A stretch of 64,000 nucleotides of DNA from Pseudomonas azotoformans (GTDB lineage: Bacteria; Pseudomonadota; Gammaproteobacteria; Pseudomonadales; Pseudomonadaceae). The notes under the pieces were generated by a model, which was given only the letters and a program-made list of their open reading frames with translations, was not told the origin of the DNA and made no database searches. The position numbers and the translations under genes were made by a program. Where the stretch lies: the NCBI RefSeq assembly GCF_001579805.1, contig NZ_CP014546.1, forward strand, positions 5,642,001-5,706,000, read 5' to 3'. Position 1 is the stretch's first letter. Each line of letters opens with the position of its first letter. Below are positions 8,015-15,896 of this stretch, in pieces.

Positions 8015-8284
8015 GGCTGCTCCGTCAGGCTGCCGAAGCCTTTAGGGGTCTTGATCTGGGTGCAGGTGCCTTTGTCCACCAGCACCCAGGCGTTGCCCTG
8101 GTAGTCGGTGGTGGAGGTGGCGGCGCACGAGGTGCCAGCGCCTGCGGCGCAATCGTTGGCACCGGGCCAGGGCCACGCCGAAGCATTTTTCCTGGGGCTT
8201 GGGTTCATCGGCATGAGCCACGGCCGCGAAGGCACTGAGGGACAGGGCGAGGGTTGCCGCGAGGGCTGCGTAAGGACGCTTCAT
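8011..8284 (-). pseudogene. bufA1: BufA1-type (DUF2282) bufferin precursor, broken by frameshift
   Basis: The first frame gives a signal peptide and the family motif ([20 protein letters not shown], then [10 protein letters not shown]). The rest of the DUF2282 consensus ([29 protein letters not shown]) continues in the next frame and ends at 8011. Removing one base from the GGG run at 8164-8166 restores one frame of about 90 codons. The join falls exactly where the family has LAGxNDC. SD AGGAGA precedes the ATG at 8284. It is either a true frameshift that inactivates the first precursor, or a sequencing error in a homopolymer. It is the first gene of the operon. Confidence 0.85.
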
Positions 8285-8376
8285 GGGGTGAGTCTCCTGG
8301 CTTGACTGAGTGTGGCCAGGGCGCCTTGGGGTCGGTGACCGCCTGCGCCAGCTGGTGTGCAGAGTTAAAGCCAGGC

Positions 8377-8456
8377 GTGTATCCGGTCTGTGTCGCGAAC
8401 GCGATAGAACGTCATGCGGGTGTATCAGGATGGGGCGGGGATACAGTTCGATACAC
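8377..8456. promoter_or_regulatory. Four GTGTATC-like elements upstream of bufferin operon
   Basis: GTGTATC occurs at 8377-8383 and 8420-8426. Its inverse occurs at 8440-8445 (GATACA) and 8450-8456 (GATACAC). The last two are direct copies spaced ten bases apart, one helical turn. The 8420 and 8450 copies form an inverted pair. The cluster is 93-170 bases upstream of the bufA1 start, a usual place for a regulator to bind. The regulator is not known; no sigma factor gene lies next to the operon. Confidence 0.4.
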
Positions 8457-8610
8457 AGTCAATAAAACATTGCCAAAACCCCGGCGGTTTATTCGGCATC
8501 CCGAACGACACAATTAGAAATATTCGCCTTTCCGAACGAAGGCTCTTAAGGGCCGCCGACGACCGCAAAAATCACCATAAATTTCATACGGTTGTTGTCA
8601 TGTTTGTTAC

Positions 8611-8624
8611 ATGCCAACTGGCAT
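8611..8624. promoter_or_regulatory. Dyad ATGCCA-AC-TGGCAT upstream of HilA-like regulator
   Basis: Six-base arms separated by AC form a dyad about 240 bases upstream of the regulator start. A similar dyad with the same AC centre (31702-31719) lies before the second regulator. Binding protein unknown. Confidence 0.3.
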
Positions 8625-8859
8625 ACATTCTGCTTTATCCGTGTTTCTGGTAATAAAATGTTTCAGCTCTGAGACAGTCTCATCCCCTGAAGCATGGCCG
8701 GCGATCCACCTATAAAAACCACCACGCCCCAAAGGAGGGCGGCCTTCCGACCTTTTGATCGACATCAACTTTCCAAGACTGCTGCTGCACATCTGCACCC
8801 CAAAAAGGGCGAACGGCCTGATCGCCGAAAACAAGCCCGACTATAAAAAGGACGATTTG

Positions 8860-11676
8860 ATGAGCTCGAGCAAGAACCACGCAGTGTCCTTCCTGGACGC
8901 AGACCACCCCACGCCGGCCACCCCGGACAGCACCATTGGCTTCGGCCCTTTCCTACTCCTGGCAAGGCAGCACGTATTGCTGCGCAACGGCGAGCCGGTG
9001 ACCCTCGGCAGCCGTGCGCTCTACCTGCTGATTGCCCTGGTGACCCGCGCCGGCGAACTGCTGGAGAAATCCGAACTGATCTCCTTCGCCTGGCCCAAGG
9101 TGGTGGTGGAGGAATGCAACCTGCGCGCGCAGATCGTCGCATTGCGCCGGGCCCTGGGTGACGATGGCAACTTCAGCTATATCGTCACGGTGCCGGGTCG
9201 GGGTTATCGGTTTGTGGCGCCCGTCACGGTACTGGCTCCCGGTGAAGAGCACCTGCCGGTGCCTTATGTGCGGGTGGATGAGCCCAACCTGCCGACGTCG
9301 ACAGCTGAAGTGATCGGCCGCGACGCCTTGATCGCCAGCCTGGCCGACCAGGTCATGAGCCAGCGCTTCGTCACCCTCACCGGCCCCGGCGGCATCGGCA
9401 AGACCACCGTGGCCATGGCCGTGGCGCAGCGCTTGGCCAGTGAACTCAACCTGGGCAGTTGTTTTGTCGACCTGGCCCCCGCCACCAGCGGGCAATGGGT
9501 GGCCGGCATGCTCGCCAGCGCCCTGGGCATCCAGACCGTCAGCGAAGACCCACTGCACGGCGTGGCCGCCAGCCTGGCCAACCGGCGTCTGTTGCTGGTG
9601 CTGGACAACTGCGAACACGTGCTGCCGGCCACCGCCGACGCCGTGGAAACCCTGCTGCGCAGCGCACCTCAATGCCATGTGCTGACCACCAGCCGCGAAC
9701 CCCTGCGCGCCGACGGTGAACGGGTGCACGACCTGGCACCGCTGCAAGTGCCCGACGCACACGCCAGCCTCAGCGCCCACGAAGCCCTCGCCTGGTCCGG
9801 CGTGCGCCTGTTTGTGGAGCGAGTGCGCGCCCTCGACCCCGACTTTGTGTTCGGTGATGCGGATGTCGCGGCGGTCTGTGCGATCTGCCGCAAGCTCGAC
9901 AGCAACGCCTTGGCCATCGAGATCGCCGCCGCCCGCGTGCGCACCTTTGGCATCCAGGACCTGGTGGGCCTGCTCGACGGTAGCTTCCGCCTGCAAATGA
10001 CTGGCCGACGCACCGCCCTCGCCCGCCATCGCTCCTTGAGCGCCACCCTGGATTGGACCTACGCCATGCTCAGTGGCGATGAACAGGCGATGCTGCGTCA
10101 GCTCGCGGTGTTCACCGGTTCCTTCACCCTGGAAGCGGTCAAGTCGATGACCGCCAGCAGCAGCCTCGACCCGCGCAACGCCCTGCCCCTGCTCGAAAGC
10201 CTGATGGACAAGTCACTGCTGATCGCCGGTGAGTCCAAGGCGCTCAAACGCTATCGCCTACTGGAAACCACCCGCGCCTACGCCCTGGAAAAACTCAGCG
10301 AACAAGGCGAAACCCGCTCAACCTGCCAACGCCATGCACGCTATGCCCTCGGCATGCTGCAGGAAGCCGGGCAGACCCTGGACGGCCTGTCGCCGGAAAC
10401 CTGGCTGGCGCTCTACGGCCCGGAAATCAACACCATCCGTGCGGCGCTCGACTGGGCCTACTCGCCCAGCGGCGACTTGGCATTGGGCATCGAACTGACC
10501 TTGGGTGGCGTGCCGCTGTGGTTGCGTTTGTCCCTGGTCAGCGAGTGCCGCACCTGGGTCGATAAAGGCCTGGCCAGCGACGGCCTCGTCCCACTGCCGT
10601 TGCGCCAGCGCATGTTGTTGCAGACCGCCCTGGCCAGTGTGCTGATGCTCACCTACGGCACCGGCAGCGAAATGCGCGAAGCCTGGCGCCAGGTGCGCGA
10701 AGACGCCCGCGACCTCGGTGATGCCGAGCACAAATTGCGCGCGTTGTGGGGTTTGTGGACCGACCGCTGCGGCTGCAACCAGTACACCGAAGCGCTGGAA
10801 CTGGCCGAGCGCTACATCGCCCTGAACAGCAGCGGCAGCCACCAACTGCTCGGCAAGCGCATGCGCGCCGTGGCGCTGTTCCACATGGGTGACCTGCTGG
10901 GCGCTAGGCAGAATATCGACGAAGCGCTCGGCTCACCGTCGGCGCCGCGCTCGCACATCATCGACGTGCACTTCGACCAACGCATCGCCGCGCGCTGCCT
11001 CAAGGCCAAGGTGCAGCTGCTCGAAGGCGATGTCGACCCGGCACTGCGCCTGATCGGCCAGTGCGTCGACGAAGCCATCTCCCTCGATCACCCCGCGACC
11101 CTCTGGTACACGCTGTGCCTGGGCGCGATCCCCTTGGCGTTGCTGGCGTCCAACCTGCCGAAAGTGCGCTACTACCTGGGGTTGCTGCAAGGCAGCACCA
11201 CCGGTCAGGACCTGCATATCTGGCGGCAATTTCGCCTGTGCTTCGAAAGCATCCTGCTGATCCGCGAAGGCTCGCCCGAAGCCGGCGTGCCGCAACTGGG
11301 CGAAGCCCTGCATCACCTGCAAGGCCAGGGTGACAGCCAGCTCTACAGCCTACTTCGCTGCGAATACGCCCTGGGCCTGGCGCGCCTGGGCCTGGAAAAA
11401 CTCGCCCTGGAAGTGCTGGAAGACACCCTGCAACTGGCCCTCGGCCGCCACGAACGCTGGTTCGCACCGCAGATGTTGCGCATCAAGGCACAACTGACCC
11501 TGCGCCAGGCGCACTTCGGCTCGGTGGACAAGGCCAAAGTGTTGCTGCGCCAGGCGTGGGTGGATGCGCAATTGTCCGGCGCGCATTTTTGGCGGGCGCA
11601 GATTGCGACGGATTTGGCGCGGCTTCAGGAGCCCAAATTGCGCATCGCCTCCCTGCCGCGCTTCCAGCACCGCTAG
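8860..11676 (+). CDS. HilA-like winged-helix regulator with ATPase and TPR-like domains
   Basis: The 938-residue protein starts with an OmpR/PhoB-type winged helix (about 28-122: VTLGSRALYLLIALVTRAGE, VVEECNLRAQIVALRRALG, VPGRGYRFVAPV). A P-loop ATPase domain follows (Walker A GPGGIGKTT at 175-183; Walker B LLLVLDNCEHV near 240; TSREPLR). The C-terminal half is helical and TPR-like. The start at 8860 has AAGGA seven bases upstream; the longer frame from 8755 lacks a site. HilA also joins such a DNA-binding domain to a TPR region and activates a T3SS. It directly precedes the translocator-like gene and is probably the activator of this T3SS, which shows no HrpL, HrpRS or TtsI gene. Confidence 0.8.
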   Translation: MSSSKNHAVSFLDADHPTPATPDSTIGFGPFLLLARQHVLLRNGEPVTLGSRALYLLIALVTRAGELLEKSELISFAWPKVVVEECNLRAQIVALRRALGDDGNFSYIVTVPGRGYRFVAPVTVLAPGEEHLPVPYVRVDEPNLPTSTAEVIGRDALIASLADQVMSQRFVTLTGPGGIGKTTVAMAVAQRLASELNLGSCFVDLAPATSGQWVAGMLASALGIQTVSEDPLHGVAASLANRRLLLVLDNCEHVLPATADAVETLLRSAPQCHVLTTSREPLRADGERVHDLAPLQVPDAHASLSAHEALAWSGVRLFVERVRALDPDFVFGDADVAAVCAICRKLDSNALAIEIAAARVRTFGIQDLVGLLDGSFRLQMTGRRTALARHRSLSATLDWTYAMLSGDEQAMLRQLAVFTGSFTLEAVKSMTASSSLDPRNALPLLESLMDKSLLIAGESKALKRYRLLETTRAYALEKLSEQGETRSTCQRHARYALGMLQEAGQTLDGLSPETWLALYGPEINTIRAALDWAYSPSGDLALGIELTLGGVPLWLRLSLVSECRTWVDKGLASDGLVPLPLRQRMLLQTALASVLMLTYGTGSEMREAWRQVREDARDLGDAEHKLRALWGLWTDRCGCNQYTEALELAERYIALNSSGSHQLLGKRMRAVALFHMGDLLGARQNIDEALGSPSAPRSHIIDVHFDQRIAARCLKAKVQLLEGDVDPALRLIGQCVDEAISLDHPATLWYTLCLGAIPLALLASNLPKVRYYLGLLQGSTTGQDLHIWRQFRLCFESILLIREGSPEAGVPQLGEALHHLQGQGDSQLYSLLRCEYALGLARLGLEKLALEVLEDTLQLALGRHERWFAPQMLRIKAQLTLRQAHFGSVDKAKVLLRQAWVDAQLSGAHFWRAQIATDLARLQEPKLRIASLPRFQHR

Positions 11677-11700
11677 AAACGTCAATCTGGAATGATTTTC

Positions 11701-11767
11701 TGTAGTGAGCGGGCTTGTTGTGGTGAGCGGGCTTGCCCAGTTCACCACAACAACCCCGCTCACTACA
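11701..11767. repeat. REP-like 67-base inverted repeat
   Basis: Arms of 26 bases (11701-11726 and 11742-11767) pair with a single mismatch around a 15-base loop. The loop itself contains GGGCTTGCCC, which folds again. The unit TGAGCGGGCTTG appears twice, as in the intergenic GAGCGGG-type repeats scattered in P. fluorescens genomes. It lies 25 bases after the regulator stop and may also act as its transcription terminator, though it has no U-run. Confidence 0.7.
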
Positions 11768-11783
11768 GAGATGACAGGGGTAT

Positions 11784-11852
11784 TTCACAGCTGTGAAAGC
11801 TTGTGCGATCTTGCCAAAAGCCGTCTTTTTACCCCCCGCCAACGCCTACTAT
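11784..11852 (+). promoter_or_regulatory. Candidate T3SS operator and promoter of the translocator-like gene
   Basis: A perfect palindrome TTTCACAGCTGTGAAA spans 11784-11799. The 16 bases GCTGTGAAAGCTTGTG (11790-11805) recur exactly at 31335-31350 before the sctD operon. TGTGAAA (11792) and TGTGCGA (11802) are ten bases apart, the spacing expected for a winged-helix dimer. A TACTAT (11847-11852) is a plausible -10 with a poor -35, as in activator-dependent promoters. The start codon follows at 11890. Function is inferred. Confidence 0.5.
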
Positions 11853-11889
11853 CGAGTCCTCGTGCGCCCCCACTCACATGGACTGAAGA

Positions 11890-14800
11890 ATGATCAACCG
11901 ACCCGAGAAAGCCGCTTCGCCCCGCGTCAGTGAAACCCGTGCGCCGGAGCGCGTTTTTGATGCGGCGCTGAACAAGGCCAAGACCCTGGCGGCCACCGGG
12001 GCCAGCAATCAACAGCTCAAGCCGGACGACTACAAGGAAGTCACCGCCCTGCCCGCCAAGCTGGATATCGACACACTCAAGGTGGTGTCCGAAGACAAGG
12101 ACGCCGGGGTGATCTATTTCGAGCAGGACGGCAACAAATTCAAGATCACCCGCGAAGGCGCAGACAAGGTCCAGGAAGGCTTCGACCTGCTCAAGGGCCT
12201 GCATTTCGGCCATGCCGTGGCGCCGGTCAACCAAGGTGGGCCGGATGAGGGCACGCCGCTCTACGACCTGCTGCACACCCTGGCCGAAACCCAGGGCACA
12301 CCGGCCGGCAAGGCAATCCGTGAAGCCCTGGGCAACCCTGACCAGCAGCTGTTGCGCGAAGACGAGCCCACCGTGCGCCTGGCCAACATCAAGTCGGTGG
12401 GCGAAGCCAAGGACGGGGTCGTCAAGGTCGAGATGGAAAACGGCCAGACCCTGGTGATCGCCGAATCGCTCACGCCCGAGGCGTTTGCCAGCTACAATAA
12501 CGCCGGCGTGACCAAAGAGGCCCTCAACGACGGCAAGGCCAAGGGCTTTGAGGAGGTCACCCGCCTGCCCGGCGACCTGGATTTCAGCCAGCTCAAAGTG
12601 GTGTCCGAAGACCCCAAGTCCGGGGTGATCCTGTTCGAACACCAGGGCAAGAAATACATGATCAGCCAGTCCGAGGCCGCCCTGCCGCAGCCCGGCGCGG
12701 ACCTGAGCAACCCCAACCCCAACGCCGGCAGCAGCCTCTACACCTTCCTGCAGGCGGTGCACAAAAGCGAAGGCACCCCTGCGTTCGACTACATCAAGAA
12801 TGCGCAGTCGTTGCCTGGCCAGGAACTGCTGCGCAAAGACGAAGCCAGCCTCAAGCTGGGTGACATCAGCAAGGTCGACGCGCCCATGGACGGCATCCTG
12901 GTGGTCAACCAGGCCGACGGCAAATTGCTGGTGGTGTCCAAGGACATTACCCCGGAAGCCTTCGCTGCCTACACCACCAAGGGCCAGACCCTGGCCGGTA
13001 TCGAAAAAGCCAAGGGCGACGGCTACAGCCTGGCCGGGCCGGACGCCTACCTGGCGTCCACCGAAGACATCATGAGCGTCGGCGGCGCGGGCGATTACGG
13101 CCCAGGGTTGATCGCCTTCACCCAACACAAACCGGGTGGCGCCGAAGAGAAAATCATCGTCAGCGAAGACACCAACCCGCAGATGTTCGAACAGATTTCC
13201 GGCTATCGCACCGACATCGCCCAGCAAACCACCGACGTCGACAAACTGCGCGCCGACAACGGCTTGCCGCCGCTCAAGGACGTGTCCGTCGACAACCTCG
13301 CCACCACTGAAAAAGACGAAAGCGGCAACCCGTTGAGCGTGCAGGACCTGTCGATGAAAACCCTGGTGGACAGCTACCGCGCCGGGGTCAAAGACGGCAG
13401 CATCGGCAAGGATGACCCGCGCGCCAAGTTCCTGCGCGCGGTGGAAGCCAAGAGCATGGCCGACAACGGCATGTCGATCATTCCCGAGCATGGTTTCGGC
13501 AACCAGGGCATCGCCACCACGCCCATCGACGTGACCTCGCGAGATGTGCGCGACAACATCTTCGACACCCAATCCATCGACAAGACCATCAGCGAACTGC
13601 TGGGCGACTCCACTATCCAGGCCGACATCAAGGCCAACCACGATGCGGCCCTGGGCAAAGTCGACGGCGGCCAGGCCAAGGTCGACGAGGTGCATCAGAA
13701 GCTGATCGACAGCACCTCCTCGGAGAATTTCACCCAATACATCAAGGCCCTGCAGGACGACGGCAAGACCGAGCTGGCCACCCAGGAAATCCAGACCGCC
13801 TACACCGCCCTGGCCGACATCGACCCGGCCAAGGCTGACAACTTCCTGCAAAACCTGCAGATTGACGGCTACACCGACGCCGTCGAAAAACTGATGGACG
13901 ACCCAAGCAAGATCAGCGACGACAACACCGCCCTGGCCACCACCGACAACACCATGGCCATCCTTTCCATGCTCAAGGGCGGTGCCGATGGCCTGCCGCG
14001 CCAGGCGCTGGGGGTGTATTCCAAGTTCGTCGACCAGTTGCTCAAGGACAAAGGCGCCGCCGCCGACTTCGGCAAGGCGATGATTTCACTGGGTGACACC
14101 TGGCAGAAAAACGGCGTGATCAGCTTCAGCGACATCGAACACGCGGTGAGCAAGGAGATTATGCCGAGCCTCAGCGAAGAGAACCGCAGTTCATTCGTGA
14201 AGAACCTGACCTTCCTCAAGGACAACGGCGTGCTCGGCTCGGTGGGCGGCGCCATCGGCATGGGCCGGATCGTCTACCAACTGGCGGGGCAAGGCGGCAA
14301 ATTGGCCGACACGCCGATGAAACGCCTGGGGATCGCCAACGACTTCCTCGGTTTCCTCGGCACCGGCTCCCACTTCGCCACCCTGGGCCTGAAGGTCTAC
14401 GACAAGCTGCGCGGCACCAACGCCTACAAACTGATGGGCTTCGACCGCTCGCTGCCCGACCTGTGGGCCAAGCCCGGCGAGGGTTACCACGCCCTGCCAA
14501 AGGACGCCGAAGCGGTGCAGAAGAAGTACTTCGACATCGTCGACCAGGCCATGGACGACGGCAAGGACGTGGGCAAAGTGCTCAACAGCGGCGGCTGGAG
14601 CGATGAGGGCGCGAAGAAGGTCCAGGAAGGCATCGAAAAAGGCATCGCCAGCCGTGGCGGCGTGGCCGGTGCGGGCTTTGGCGCCAAGTTCGCCAGCAGT
14701 GCGATCAAGGTGATTGGCATGGCCACCGACGTCGCCGGCGGCGTGATCAGTGTGGTGCAGGCGGCCTTCACCCTGCGGGATGGCGTGCGCGAAAAAGATC

Positions 14801-15360
14801 CGGTGAAAATCGCCTCGGGTTCATTGTCGATGGCCGGTGGCGTGAGCAGCCTGGTCGCGGCAGGCGGCGGTGTGCTTACCACCCTCGGCGTTACCGGGCG
14901 CATCATTCCGTTCCTCGGGCCGGTGGGCTTCCTGATTTCCGGCGCGTTGTCGTTTGTCGGCGCCATCCTCAGCACCGTGCAGTCGCACAAGCTGCACAAG
15001 ATTTCGATGCAGAACTGGGACCAGATCCAGGACTTCAAGCAGGACGGGCTGCTCAAGCCGAACGGCGATGAGGCTTATGTGTGGCTGCAGACTTACCTGT
15101 CCGACTGGGGCCAGCGCGATGCACCACAGGACCAGAGCATCTTTGACTTTCGCAAGGAAGAATGGGATGCGCGCTCGAGTATCCGTGGCGGCGATCATCG
15201 GCGCGATCACCCGGATTACATTGGCGACGGCAACAACCGCAATTCGGAAGACTACAAGTACTCGCTGAAACCGTCGGAGTGGACCAACGACAACCACGAC
15301 ATCATCTGGCGAGTCGGCGACGGGTATGGCGGCGAATACCACGATGTAGACAAGCCCTGA
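11890..15360 (+). CDS. Large HrpK-like T3SS translocator candidate (1156 aa)
   Basis: No signal peptide is present. Residues 49-440 contain five degenerate copies of a roughly 40-residue beta-rich module, typified by LKVVSEDKDAGVIYFEQDG and VSKDITPEAFAAY. A long helical region (about 440-920) follows. Residues 926-1037 hold several hydrophobic stretches (GVISVVQAAFTL, SLVAAGGGVLTTLGV, FLGPVGFLISGALSFVGAIL), which could insert in a host membrane. A charged tail of about 120 residues ends the protein. The central KNGVISFSDIEHAV and MGFDRSLPDLW regions resemble the HrpK family of putative translocators. It lies directly next to the T3SS structural genes, convergent with them. It is probably secreted and helps form the translocation pore; effector function is also possible. 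Confidence 0.7.
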   Translation: MINRPEKAASPRVSETRAPERVFDAALNKAKTLAATGASNQQLKPDDYKEVTALPAKLDIDTLKVVSEDKDAGVIYFEQDGNKFKITREGADKVQEGFDLLKGLHFGHAVAPVNQGGPDEGTPLYDLLHTLAETQGTPAGKAIREALGNPDQQLLREDEPTVRLANIKSVGEAKDGVVKVEMENGQTLVIAESLTPEAFASYNNAGVTKEALNDGKAKGFEEVTRLPGDLDFSQLKVVSEDPKSGVILFEHQGKKYMISQSEAALPQPGADLSNPNPNAGSSLYTFLQAVHKSEGTPAFDYIKNAQSLPGQELLRKDEASLKLGDISKVDAPMDGILVVNQADGKLLVVSKDITPEAFAAYTTKGQTLAGIEKAKGDGYSLAGPDAYLASTEDIMSVGGAGDYGPGLIAFTQHKPGGAEEKIIVSEDTNPQMFEQISGYRTDIAQQTTDVDKLRADNGLPPLKDVSVDNLATTEKDESGNPLSVQDLSMKTLVDSYRAGVKDGSIGKDDPRAKFLRAVEAKSMADNGMSIIPEHGFGNQGIATTPIDVTSRDVRDNIFDTQSIDKTISELLGDSTIQADIKANHDAALGKVDGGQAKVDEVHQKLIDSTSSENFTQYIKALQDDGKTELATQEIQTAYTALADIDPAKADNFLQNLQIDGYTDAVEKLMDDPSKISDDNTALATTDNTMAILSMLKGGADGLPRQALGVYSKFVDQLLKDKGAAADFGKAMISLGDTWQKNGVISFSDIEHAVSKEIMPSLSEENRSSFVKNLTFLKDNGVLGSVGGAIGMGRIVYQLAGQGGKLADTPMKRLGIANDFLGFLGTGSHFATLGLKVYDKLRGTNAYKLMGFDRSLPDLWAKPGEGYHALPKDAEAVQKKYFDIVDQAMDDGKDVGKVLNSGGWSDEGAKKVQEGIEKGIASRGGVAGAGFGAKFASSAIKVIGMATDVAGGVISVVQAAFTLRDGVREKDPVKIASGSLSMAGGVSSLVAAGGGVLTTLGVTGRIIPFLGPVGFLISGALSFVGAILSTVQSHKLHKISMQNWDQIQDFKQDGLLKPNGDEAYVWLQTYLSDWGQRDAPQDQSIFDFRKEEWDARSSIRGGDHRRDHPDYIGDGNNRNSEDYKYSLKPSEWTNDNHDIIWRVGDGYGGEYHDVDKP
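12034..13209 (+). repeat. Five coding repeats in the translocator-like gene
   Basis: Copies begin near residues 58, 166, 230, 324 and 392 of the protein. Each reads roughly (L)DI-x-x-V-x(4)-DGV-x(8)-DG(K)-x(4)-I/V followed, in most, by S-x-D/L-TPExF. Copies 1 and 3 (LKVVSED repeats) are closest, as are copies 2 and 4 (TPEAFASY, TPEAFAAY), so a unit of two modules of about 165 residues was duplicated in tandem and a fifth copy decayed. Confidence 0.7.
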
Positions 15361-15375
15361 CCGGCACCCTCACGC

Positions 15376-15403
15376 TGGCTGCACACTTTAGGGCGCGCAG
15401 CCA
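15376..15403. terminator. Hairpin between convergent translocator and T3SS operon
   Basis: TGGCTGC (15376-15382) and GCAGCCA (15397-15403) pair perfectly around a 14-base loop. It lies in the 54-base gap between two converging genes. No U-run is seen on either strand, so termination strength is uncertain. Confidence 0.4.
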
Positions 15404-15414
15404 ATGGCGTAAGG

Positions 15415-15822
15415 TCAGTAATAAATCTGAGCGGAGACCTGCGCATTCCCGTACTGAATGCAATTGCACGGTTTGGACGACAATGCGCCAGCAGCCATCC
15501 CGGGATTCCAGGGCCCGATGATGCCGTCCCTCTTGCCATTGTCATCCACCGAGTCGAGGGAATTAAGCACCCGATCACGCTTGAGGACTTCCTGGGCCAG
15601 CTGGGTCTCTTTGTCCTTTTGTGCATCCCCGGTCAGCGGGCGTCCAGCCACCTCACGGATCTTGTCGGCGGTTGCATTCCCGGTTTTCGGGTCCTTGAAG
15701 GCTGGAAAGTTATTCCCAAACTCTTTTGCCAGTTGTGAATCCGACATCTGGGAGAAGCCATTGTCGTTGGGCCGAGTGTACGCGCCGGATGTTTGCTGCA
15801 CAGATATGCTGACGATTGCCAT
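15415..15822 (-). CDS. Unknown T3SS-linked protein, possible secreted substrate (135 aa)
   Basis: The start at ATG 15822 (MAIVSISVQQTSGAYTRPND) has AGGA ten bases upstream. The N-terminus is Ser/Thr/Gln-rich and lacks charge, as is common in T3SS substrates. A middle helix (MSDSQLAKEFGNNFPAF) and the stretch LNSLDSVDDNGKRDGIIG follow; the latter has Asp-x-Asn-Gly spacing like a calcium-binding loop. The C-terminus is Cys-, Asn- and Tyr-containing. It lies 74 bases after sctU on the same strand and may be the last gene of that operon. I do not recognise the family; candidates are a harpin-like helper or an effector. Confidence 0.6.
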   Translation of the reverse strand: MAIVSISVQQTSGAYTRPNDNGFSQMSDSQLAKEFGNNFPAFKDPKTGNATADKIREVAGRPLTGDAQKDKETQLAQEVLKRDRVLNSLDSVDDNGKRDGIIGPWNPGMAAGALSSKPCNCIQYGNAQVSAQIYY

Positions 15823-15896
15823 GATTGAGGTGTCCTGGACTGTTCTGCAAAACTCTGTGGCGGGCGTGTTCCTTCCAGTTCCAGCGCCTGAACACA

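Larger units (their letters stand above)
8285..8859. other. 575-base intergenic region between bufferin operon and T3SS regulator
   Basis: I find no convincing gene here; the short frames lack ribosome sites. It holds the bufferin promoter side (left) with a cluster of GTGTATC elements, an AT-rich centre, a dyad at 8611-8624, a GAGACAGTCTC palindrome at 8671-8681, and the promoter side of the plus-strand regulator. The base composition is clearly more AT-rich than the flanking genes, as expected for a divergent regulatory region. Confidence 0.6.

Noticed and set aside
8607..8834. 75-codon minus-strand frame in the region before the large regulator
   Set aside because: No ribosome site, odd composition, and it covers the likely promoter of the regulator.
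8953..10029. 358-codon minus-strand frame opposite the large regulator
   Set aside because: His/Gly/Gln-rich composition typical of shadows; the plus strand holds winged-helix and Walker motifs.
11785..13851. 688-codon minus-strand frame under the translocator-like gene
   Set aside because: It is a shadow frame rich in Val/Gly/Gln. The plus-strand frame is longer, has repeats at protein level and membrane segments, and lies next to a promoter-like region.
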